A stretch of DNA of 64,000 bases from Haloterrigena sp. H1 (GTDB lineage Archaea > Halobacteriota > Halobacteria > Halobacteriales > Natrialbaceae). The notes below the pieces were generated by a model, which saw only the letters and a program-made list of their open reading frames with translations, searched no databases and was not told where the DNA came from. Of the stretch, positions 57,824 to 64,000 are shown piece after piece; position 1 is the stretch's first letter, and each line of letters opens with the position of its first letter. Location: NCBI RefSeq assembly GCF_005938085.1, contig NZ_SMZK01000003.1:124001-188000 (forward strand), given 5' to 3'. Position numbers and translations under genes: made by a program.

Positions 57824-60178
57824 CTACCGGACTTCGACCGTCCGTCTCGCTTCGATCGGCACCAGCGGCTCCTCGGGGAAGGCGATGCTGACGGTAAACT
57901 CGAGTTCGTCTGCGTCGGCGCCGAAGACGCCGACCGGGACGGTTTCGGCGTCGCGCAGGTAGGTGTTCGCGCTCGTCATTTCGACCCCATTGACCGTCAC
58001 GCGGATGCCGGCACGGGCGGGCTCGCCGACGTTGCGGACCGTCACCTCGCAGACCTCGTTCTCGCCGGTCGCGATGGTGTCGGGGAACTGCCCCCACTCG
58101 AGGTCGATCGCGGGCAGCGACTGAGCACCTTCGTAGACGCCCTCGGCGACGCCCTCCGAGAGGCCGGCGTCGACGAGACCCGCGACGCCCGCCTCGACGA
58201 CGTCACCGGGGGTCGACAGTCCCTCCGTCGCTAACTTGCTCGCACGACCCGGACCGACGCCGTCGATGGCGGTGAGGCCGACCGCGTCCTCGGCGACGCC
58301 GTTCTCGATGCGGGCCTCGACCCGACGGGCGAGGTTGGCGGCGTGGGGACCGACGAAGCGATCGAGGAACGCCTCGAGCGCCGAGACGAGCCGTGTGGCG
58401 TTTTGGCGGATGACCCAGGCGTCGCTACGCAGTTCCGCCGGCGTCGAGCCACTGGCCGCCCCGCGGAGGATCGCGAGCACCTTCCGTTCGCCCGCCTCGA
58501 GGTCACCCGTCTCCTGGCCGACCAGCACCGCGCTGATCGCGTCGCGTTCGTCCTGGCGGGCCGAGACGGAGTCGAACTCCTCGGCGGTCGCGATCGTCTC
58601 GAGGACATCACTGGTCGTCAACTCACCCCCGTCCTCGACGCGGTCACACAGCGCCGCAAAGCGGGCCGCCGTGTCGAGTCGGAGGTAGTACTTCGAGGTC
58701 AATACGCCCCGGGGTGTAGCCTCGATCGAAAGGTCCTCGCCTGTCTCGACGAAGCCACGGTCGACGAGTCCCTCGAGACAGTCCCGGACACGCTCGCGAA
58801 GATTTGGAAAGTCGTAGTCGTCGGGTTTGGACTGGCCGCGGACGTAGTAAAACGTCGTCTCGAGCCAGTCCATCACGTCCTCGAGATCGGTGATCGTGCC
58901 CATCGCGATCTCGGCGTTGAGGTGGGTCGCCAGACTCTCCGCGAGGCGGGACTCGATCTCCTTGCCGTCACGCAGGAGGCGGCGGTACTTGTCCGCCTCC
59001 GCGGTATCGCAGATGACCCAGCCGTAGCCGACGTCGTCGTAGCCCGGCCGCCCCGCGCGCCCGAGCATCTGGAGCACGTCGAGAGGGCTCATATCGATCT
59101 CGCCCTCGAGCGGGTCGTGGAGTTTCGTATCGCGAATCACGACGCAGCGGGCGGGTAGATTGACTCCCCAGGCCAGCGTCGAGGTCGAAAAGAGGAGTTC
59201 GACGTGTCCCGCCTTGAACCACTCCTCGACGAGGTCGCGGTCGTTCTTCGAGAGGCCGGCGTGGTGGAAGGCAACGCCGTCTAACACCGAATTTCGAAGG
59301 GTATCGTTCTCGAGAGCTTTCGATTCGGTATGAAAGTCGTAGTCGCCGCGTGCGCCCATCGGAATGTCACGTTCGGCGATCTCGTCTCGAGCCTTCTCGG
59401 CGGCCCGGACGGTGTCCTGGCGGGAGGAGACGAACACGAGCGACTGTCCGTCCTCCCGGAGGTGCGGTTCCGCGAGATCGAGCGCCCGATACAGCCGGCG
59501 GTACTTGTCCGCGAAAGAGTTCTCGCCGTGCGTGTAGGTCTTGACGCCCGCGTTGAGGTCGACGGGGCGATACTCCTCGCCGAACTCGAAGGTACACTCC
59601 TCGGGCGCGTCGAGCCACGCCGCGACATCGCCGACATTGGGCATCGTCGCGGAGAGCGCGACGATCCGAGGACCACAGAGCCGGCGCAGCCGTGAGATCG
59701 TTACCTCGAGCACGGAGCCCCGGCGATCCGCATCCAGCAGATGAACCTCGTCGATGACACAGACGTCGATGTCGGTGACGAAGTCGTACCGCCGGGAGTC
59801 GTGTTTGCGGGTCGCCGAGTCGAGCTTTTCGGGAGTCATCACGAGGATGTCAGCCCGGCGCGCGCGGCGCGGATTCAGGTCGCGCTCGCCGGTGACGACG
59901 TACACCGAGTAATCCAGCTCCTCGAACCGGTCCCAGTCGTCTTCCTTTTCGTTCGTCAGCGCTCGCATCGGGGCGATAAACAGCGCGGTACCGCCATCGG
60001 CGAGCGCCTTACAGATCGCCAGCTCCGCGAGTGCCGTCTTTCCCGAGGCTGTCGGTGCGCTCGCGACCACGTTCTCGTCGGACTCGAGTAATGCGGGCAG
60101 GGCCTCGCGTTGCATTCGGTTGAACTCCTCGAACGCGAACGCGTCGGCGAACTCCGGGAGAACTTCGGCGACCTCCAT
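57824..60178 (-). CDS. Ski2-type (Hel308/Brr2-like) helicase with extra C-terminal domain
   Basis: 784 residues. RecA domains: Walker A APTASGKTALAEL near 40-52, Ia FIAPMRALTNEK, DEVH-box CVIDEVHLLDADRRG near 140, motif III VALSATMPN, motif VI QMLGRAGRPGYDDVGYG near 370. A winged-helix and ratchet region follow, then HhH (LTAIDGVGPGRASKLATEGL near 635). The last 95 residues (ENEVCEVTVRNVGEPARAGI) form a CARDB/Ig-like beta domain not found in standard Hel308. Hel308 relatives unwind stalled forks; the exact role of this paralogue is unknown. It stands alone on the minus strand. Confidence 0.92.
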   Translation of the reverse strand: MEVAEVLPEFADAFAFEEFNRMQREALPALLESDENVVASAPTASGKTALAELAICKALADGGTALFIAPMRALTNEKEDDWDRFEELDYSVYVVTGERDLNPRRARRADILVMTPEKLDSATRKHDSRRYDFVTDIDVCVIDEVHLLDADRRGSVLEVTISRLRRLCGPRIVALSATMPNVGDVAAWLDAPEECTFEFGEEYRPVDLNAGVKTYTHGENSFADKYRRLYRALDLAEPHLREDGQSLVFVSSRQDTVRAAEKARDEIAERDIPMGARGDYDFHTESKALENDTLRNSVLDGVAFHHAGLSKNDRDLVEEWFKAGHVELLFSTSTLAWGVNLPARCVVIRDTKLHDPLEGEIDMSPLDVLQMLGRAGRPGYDDVGYGWVICDTAEADKYRRLLRDGKEIESRLAESLATHLNAEIAMGTITDLEDVMDWLETTFYYVRGQSKPDDYDFPNLRERVRDCLEGLVDRGFVETGEDLSIEATPRGVLTSKYYLRLDTAARFAALCDRVEDGGELTTSDVLETIATAEEFDSVSARQDERDAISAVLVGQETGDLEAGERKVLAILRGAASGSTPAELRSDAWVIRQNATRLVSALEAFLDRFVGPHAANLARRVEARIENGVAEDAVGLTAIDGVGPGRASKLATEGLSTPGDVVEAGVAGLVDAGLSEGVAEGVYEGAQSLPAIDLEWGQFPDTIATGENEVCEVTVRNVGEPARAGIRVTVNGVEMTSANTYLRDAETVPVGVFGADADELEFTVSIAFPEEPLVPIEARRTVEVR

Positions 60179-60230
60179 CAGGCAGAAACGGGTGGCGGTC
60201 TCTCAAAGGCGTTTCCTTCGCGTCCGCCGC

Positions 60231-60830
60231 CTATCGCGTGGCGACGGCAGCGGCGATCGCTGCCCCAGCAGTCGCAAAGACGAGTGGATACAGGACACCC
60301 CCGAGGACGATCGCTGGCAGGAACGCCGGTGCGATCGAACTACTCGCTTCGATACCGAGCGCGGACGCTTCGGTGGTGGATTCCGTGACGACGGCACCGA
60401 GACCCATGACGACGGCATAGCCGATCGCCACCGGTGCGCCGGCGACGACGGCCTCACCGAGATCGGTCACGTTCCACCGCACGGCCAGCACCGCACCGGC
60501 CGCGAGCAACACGAGCGGCGGCACCACGTACAACAGGGTCGCGCTCGCGGTGTCCGACTGGGCGATCAGATCGAGCGTACTCATCCCGGTAAACGAGCCG
60601 ATTCGACCGCTGACCTCGATATCGACCATGTGGGCCTCGTAGAAGAACCAGGCGACCGCTTTCCACTCGGCGACGGTGTCGCCGACGGCCTCGCGGACCT
60701 CACTGGCGACCAGCAGGTACGTCAGGAGATAGCCGATGACGGCGGCGAAGACGCCGATTCCCGCACTCGCTGCAATGCTCGAGCGACGCGAGACCGGCGG
60801 CTCTTCAGCGGGGGCTGATTGGGAGGGCAT
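60231..60830 (-). CDS. Five-helix membrane protein
   Basis: 199 residues. Helices at about 18-42 (SIAASAGIGVFAAVIGYLLT), 98-117 (ATLLYVVPPLVLLAAGAVLA), 128-145, 165-185 and 178-197. A long outer loop (about 45-95, WKAVAWFFYEAHMVDIEV) is rich in Ser and Asp. The N-terminus is cytoplasmic and polar. I recognise no known family beyond haloarchaeal conserved hypothetical. It lies 52 bp upstream of the helicase on the same strand, so it may share its transcript. Confidence 0.75.
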   Translation of the reverse strand: MPSQSAPAEEPPVSRRSSIAASAGIGVFAAVIGYLLTYLLVASEVREAVGDTVAEWKAVAWFFYEAHMVDIEVSGRIGSFTGMSTLDLIAQSDTASATLLYVVPPLVLLAAGAVLAVRWNVTDLGEAVVAGAPVAIGYAVVMGLGAVVTESTTEASALGIEASSSIAPAFLPAIVLGGVLYPLVFATAGAAIAAAVATR

Positions 60831-60905
60831 CGTACCGACTCTCGAAGCCGAGTCGGCTAATGGGTTTTGTGGTTTCTCGAGCGACCGGTTCCGACCGCTT
60901 GTCGA

Positions 60906-61421
60906 TCAGAGCGCCGATTCGTCGGTCGCGACGGCCTCGAGCCGGTCGCTGAGACGGCTGCTGGCTACCTCCGGGTTTGGGACCCGTTCGAACGTCAGCT
61001 CCGGCTCGCCGGAGCCGGCGGTGTAGACCGTCAGATCGCCGTAGCCGAGCAGGCGGCCGAGCCCGCTCTGACTGAGGCTGGTGTTCTGGACGCGCTCGAG
61101 GCGAAACTGGGTGACGTCTCTCGAGACGATGCCGCGTTTCTTGTAGAGTTCCGCGGAGGTGATGACGTAGCGGGTGTTCGTCCAGACGAGATAGCGGGCG
61201 GCCGCGACGGCCACGCCGACGGCGAGCAGGCTGAGACCGAGAAGTGCCACGAGGATGCCACTGTCAATCACGCTCCAGCCCGCGACGAGCAGGCCCACAA
61301 GCGCGAGTCCGACCCCGACCGGCAGTCTGGCTCCCATCGTGATCGGATGGGGCCGGCTCTCCCAGACGATGTCCTCGTCCTCGCTGATGTGAAACCAGTC
61401 GGGCGTCGAGCCGAAGGCCAT
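60906..61421 (-). CDS. Bacterial-PH (YdbT/DUF304) domain membrane protein
   Basis: 171 residues. The N-terminal 25 (WFHISEDEDIVWESRPHPIT) are followed by two membrane helices (LPVGVGLALVGLLVAGWSVI and ILVALLGLSLLAVGVAVAAA) and the bPH2 domain with RYLVWTNTRYVITSAELYKKRGIVSRDVTQFRL and LGYGDLTVYTAG. The domain faces the cytoplasm. Related proteins occur in bacteria and archaea without defined role. A longer start (MAVRYPTPMAFG) is possible; I used MAFGSTPDWF. It lies 75 bp ahead of the membrane gene at 60830. Confidence 0.85.
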   Translation of the reverse strand: MAFGSTPDWFHISEDEDIVWESRPHPITMGARLPVGVGLALVGLLVAGWSVIDSGILVALLGLSLLAVGVAVAAARYLVWTNTRYVITSAELYKKRGIVSRDVTQFRLERVQNTSLSQSGLGRLLGYGDLTVYTAGSGEPELTFERVPNPEVASSRLSDRLEAVATDESAL

Positions 61422-61631
61422 CGGCGTGGGGTACCTCACTGCCATCCGTAAAGCTGTCGACGGAATGGATCGCTTACCGGCTATGAGTGGGTGCTTCAGC
61501 CGATTTGGCGGACCATACCAGGACGGGCACTCGCCAGCTGCGGCCCCCATGTAACGCTTGCCGGCACAGCCGGTCGTCGGACCGGGGCGGCGACCGACAT
61601 GGTTTTTCACCGCGCGGCCCCATGACATACC

Positions 61632-62597
61632 ATGAGCCGCGCGCGAAAGCCTGACTGGCTGAAGAGCCGTCCGCCGTCGGGACGGGAGTTCGCCGGTATC
61701 CGGGAGACGCTGCGGGACCACGGGCTTCACACTGTCTGCGAAGAGGCCAACTGTCCGAACCTGGGTGAGTGCTGGTCCGGGCGCTCCAAGGCCGGCAGTC
61801 AGGACCGCGGTGGCACGGCGACGTTCATGTTGATGGGCGATCGCTGCTCTCGAGGCTGTAACTTCTGTGACGTCCAGACGGGGGGTATGGAGCCGCTCGA
61901 CCCCGATGAACCCGAAAACGTCGCGAGCGCGATCGCCGAGATCGGCCTCGACTACGTCGTGCTCACGAGCGTCGACCGCGACGACCTCCCCGATCAGGGC
62001 GCGGGCCACTTCGCGGAGACGATCCGCGAGATCAAAGCCCGCCATCCCGGCATCGTAGTCGAGGTGCTGATCCCCGACTTCCAGGGCGAAGACCACCTAG
62101 TCCGGAAGATCATCGACGCCGAGCCGGACGTGATCGCCCACAACGTCGAGACCGTCGAGCGGCTGCAGTTTCCCGTTCGCGACCGGCGTGCAGGTTACGA
62201 ACAGTCCCTCTCGGTGCTCGAGCAGGTCGAGCGCGAATCGGACATTTATACCAAGACCTCGATCATGCTCGGCCACGGCGAGTACGATCACGAGGTTTAC
62301 CAGACCCTCGCGGATCTGCGCGAGCGCGGCGTCGATATCGTCACGCTCGGCCAGTACCTGCGGCCCTCGCGAAACCACCTCGAGGTCCAGCGCTACGACC
62401 ACCCGGACAAGTACGAGACGTGGCGTCGTGTCGCCGAAGAGGAACTGGGCTTTCTCTACTGTGCGAGCGGCCCGATGGTCCGGTCGTCGTACAAGGCCGG
62501 CGAACTGTTCGTCGACGCCGTCCTCCGTGAGGGCAAAAGCGTCGCGGAAGCGCGAGCTGATGCACGCCGGACACACCCACAGCAAACCGAGACCTGA
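61632..62597 (+). CDS. lipA: Lipoyl synthase
   Basis: 321 residues. It inserts two sulfurs into octanoyl-protein to make lipoyl groups. The auxiliary cluster motif CEEANCPNLGEC is near 37-48, the radical-SAM motif CSRGCNFC near 74-81, and the GxIxGxxE region VEVLIPDFQGEDHL near 150. The C-terminal RSSYKAGE is conserved. It stands 225 bp before the pyruvate dehydrogenase E1 alpha gene in the same direction, which suits the need for lipoylated E2. The start ATG follows a TATA-like gacataccatg. Confidence 0.95.
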   Translation: MSRARKPDWLKSRPPSGREFAGIRETLRDHGLHTVCEEANCPNLGECWSGRSKAGSQDRGGTATFMLMGDRCSRGCNFCDVQTGGMEPLDPDEPENVASAIAEIGLDYVVLTSVDRDDLPDQGAGHFAETIREIKARHPGIVVEVLIPDFQGEDHLVRKIIDAEPDVIAHNVETVERLQFPVRDRRAGYEQSLSVLEQVERESDIYTKTSIMLGHGEYDHEVYQTLADLRERGVDIVTLGQYLRPSRNHLEVQRYDHPDKYETWRRVAEEELGFLYCASGPMVRSSYKAGELFVDAVLREGKSVAEARADARRTHPQQTET

Positions 62598-62821
62598 GTC
62601 GCGATCGAACGCCGTTTTGTCCAGTCTCGGTTCCGTCCTGTGCCCGCAGTTCGATAATTGGCAATAAATGGCCACTTTCTCCCAGTTCCGTCCAATATCG
62701 TCCGGATGAGTGTGGTGATTCTGTGAGGCGCTGGCAAGAATCTCTCTGATAGTAAACTATTTTGGGAAACTCCTTTACCCTGAGCGGTCGTGTGCTAGGG
62801 TATGTATAGGTGGGTTTTCCC

Positions 62822-63928
62822 GTGAGTACGATACAGCGCGATCCCCGCGAGCGAGTCCAGATACTCGACGATGCGGGCCGGGTCCGAGAGGGTGCCGACG
62901 TCCCCGACCTCACCGAGGACGAACTCGTCGAGATGTACGAGCAGATGCGGCTCGTGCGCCGCTTCGACGAGCGGGCCGTCAGCCTCCAGCGCCAGGGACG
63001 GATGGGGACGTATCCGCCGCTGTCCGGCCAGGAAGGCGCACAGGTCGCCAGTGCTCACGCTTTAGACACCGAAGACTGGGTCTTCCCCAGCTACCGCGAA
63101 CACGGCGTCGGCCTCGTTCGGGGCCTCTCCCTCGAGCGAACGCTGCTGTACTGGATGGGCCACGAGCGGGGCAACTACATGCCCGAAGACGTCAACATCT
63201 TCTCGGTCGCAGTCCCCATCGCGACCCAGATCCCCCACGCGACGGGAGCGTCCTGGGCCTCGAAACTCGACGGCGAGGAAAAGGCGTTCATCTGTTACTT
63301 CGGCGACGGAGCTACTTCAGAAGGTGATTTCCACGAGGGGTTGAACTTCGCCGGCGTCTTCGATACACCGACTGTCTTCTTCTGTAACAACAACCAGTGG
63401 GCCATCTCGGTCCCCCGCGAGCGCCAGACGGCGAGTGCGACCTTAGCCCAGAAGGCCACCGCCTACGGCTTCGATGGCGTGCAGGTCGACGGAATGGATC
63501 CACTCGCTGTGTACAAGGTCACCCGCGAAGCCGTCGAGAAGGCCAAAGACCCCGATGAAGACGAACCCCGCCCGACGCTGATCGAGGCCGTTCAGTACCG
63601 CTTTGGCGCTCACACGACCGCCGATGACCCCTCCGTCTACCGCAGCGACGAGGAAGTCGAGCGCTGGAAACAGAAAGATCCCATTCCGCGCCTCGAGACG
63701 TACCTGCGATCGAACGGAATACTCGACGACGAGCGGGTCGACGCGATCGACGCACGGATCGAAGACGCGGTCGCGGACGCGATCGACGCGGCCGAATCGT
63801 TCGAGCGACCCGAGCCCGAGGAGATCTTCGCACACGTCTACGAGGGGATGCCCCGCCGGCTGCAACGGCAACTCGAGTACTTCGAATCGATCCGCGAGCA
63901 ACACGGCGACGACACGCTCCTGGAGTGA
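62822..63928 (+). CDS. pdhA: Pyruvate dehydrogenase E1 alpha subunit
   Basis: 368 residues. TPP-binding region [19 protein letters not shown] near 160-178 with the motif GDG...N (NNNQWA near 193). The N-terminal [23 protein letters not shown] is the substrate loop and [20 protein letters not shown] follows. With E1 beta (starting 4 bp after this stop) it decarboxylates pyruvate or a branched 2-oxoacid and passes acetyl to lipoyl E2. The GTG at 62822 is preferred over the one at 62810. The upstream 200 bp are AT-rich with agtaaactattttgg as possible promoter. Confidence 0.93.
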   Translation: MSTIQRDPRERVQILDDAGRVREGADVPDLTEDELVEMYEQMRLVRRFDERAVSLQRQGRMGTYPPLSGQEGAQVASAHALDTEDWVFPSYREHGVGLVRGLSLERTLLYWMGHERGNYMPEDVNIFSVAVPIATQIPHATGASWASKLDGEEKAFICYFGDGATSEGDFHEGLNFAGVFDTPTVFFCNNNQWAISVPRERQTASATLAQKATAYGFDGVQVDGMDPLAVYKVTREAVEKAKDPDEDEPRPTLIEAVQYRFGAHTTADDPSVYRSDEEVERWKQKDPIPRLETYLRSNGILDDERVDAIDARIEDAVADAIDAAESFERPEPEEIFAHVYEGMPRRLQRQLEYFESIREQHGDDTLLE

Positions 63929-63932
63929 CACG

Positions 63933-64000
63933 ATGGCCACACAATCACAAACCGAGAACCTCACGCTGGTAGAGGCGGTCCGCGACGGATTACACACGGA
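63933..64000 (+). CDS. pdhB: E1 beta subunit of 2-oxoacid dehydrogenase (partial)
   Basis: Only the first 22-23 codons are in the window: MATQSQTENLTLVEAVRDGL, the usual N-terminus of E1 beta. The rest lies past the right edge. It starts 4 bp after the pdhA stop, so the two are cotranscribed as in other haloarchaeal pdhAB operons. Confidence 0.85.
   Translation, partial: MATQSQTENLTLVEAVRDGLHT

Overview
The window is a piece of a haloarchaeal (class Halobacteria) chromosome, probably from the Natrialbales. The evidence is the high GC content with very frequent CTCGAG-type codons, strongly acidic proteins, the rRNA operon order 16S - tRNA-Ala - 23S - 5S - tRNA-Cys, a thermosome with a Gly/Met-rich tail, chromosomal protein MC1, NAD-dependent DNA ligase and bacterial-type LeuRS. 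Many genes start leaderless about 26 bp after a TATA element. The order-level placement is inference; a 16S comparison would settle it. I see no CRISPR array, no intact insertion sequence, no prophage and no replication origin.

Layout. 1-1.5 kb: a 46-aa protein, a haloarchaeal DNA-binding-like protein and tRNA-Lys, followed by a copied tRNA 3' end that looks like an integration scar. 1.8-7.7 kb: a complete rRNA operon on the minus strand with its processing stems and three tandem TATA promoters. 7.9-14.5 kb: a regulator/membrane-protein pair, dihydrolipoyl dehydrogenase, a PQQ-propeller lipoprotein next to a stray copy of a permease 3' end, a putative metal exporter with a palindromic operator, and an orphan NrfD-type membrane subunit. 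15-26 kb: two GNAT enzymes, aIF1, uvrC, an ABC exporter, an ArsA/Get3 ATPase, small zinc-ribbon and membrane proteins, and ligA. 26-28 kb: a selenium-binding-protein (methanethiol oxidase family) gene between two 2Fe-2S ferredoxin genes. 28-41 kb: rio1 and a KH/Dim2 protein for ribosome assembly, the thermosome, a methyltransferase, an alanine dehydrogenase/ornithine cyclodeaminase relative, leuS, hsp20, a Bcp peroxiredoxin, pheA, MC1 and an AbrB-like protein. 41-51.5 kb: an information-processing block (pheT, pheS, an unknown, trpS, a divergent tubulin/FtsZ homologue, tRNA-splicing endonuclease, a zinc-ribbon protein with a NucS-like N-terminus, a lone Lrp ligand domain).

51.6-56.5 kb is the most unusual stretch. 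All its genes lie on the minus strand and almost all encode exported or membrane proteins: two signal-peptide proteins, one of them a membrane-anchored winged-helix protein, then a module (multi-TM protein plus secreted protein with a PxxVS...SLG core) that is present twice around a Tat lipoprotein. After that come a HAD phosphatase, a small membrane pseudogene, a Ski2-type helicase with an extra C-terminal domain, two membrane proteins, lipA and the start of the pyruvate dehydrogenase operon.

Two families of dispersed intergenic palindromic repeats (at least five and two copies) and a third element behind the thermosome and AbrB-like genes occur between genes. The best candidates for an undescribed system are the duplicated surface module and the ferredoxin-SBP56-ferredoxin cluster. 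Functional statements about both are inference.
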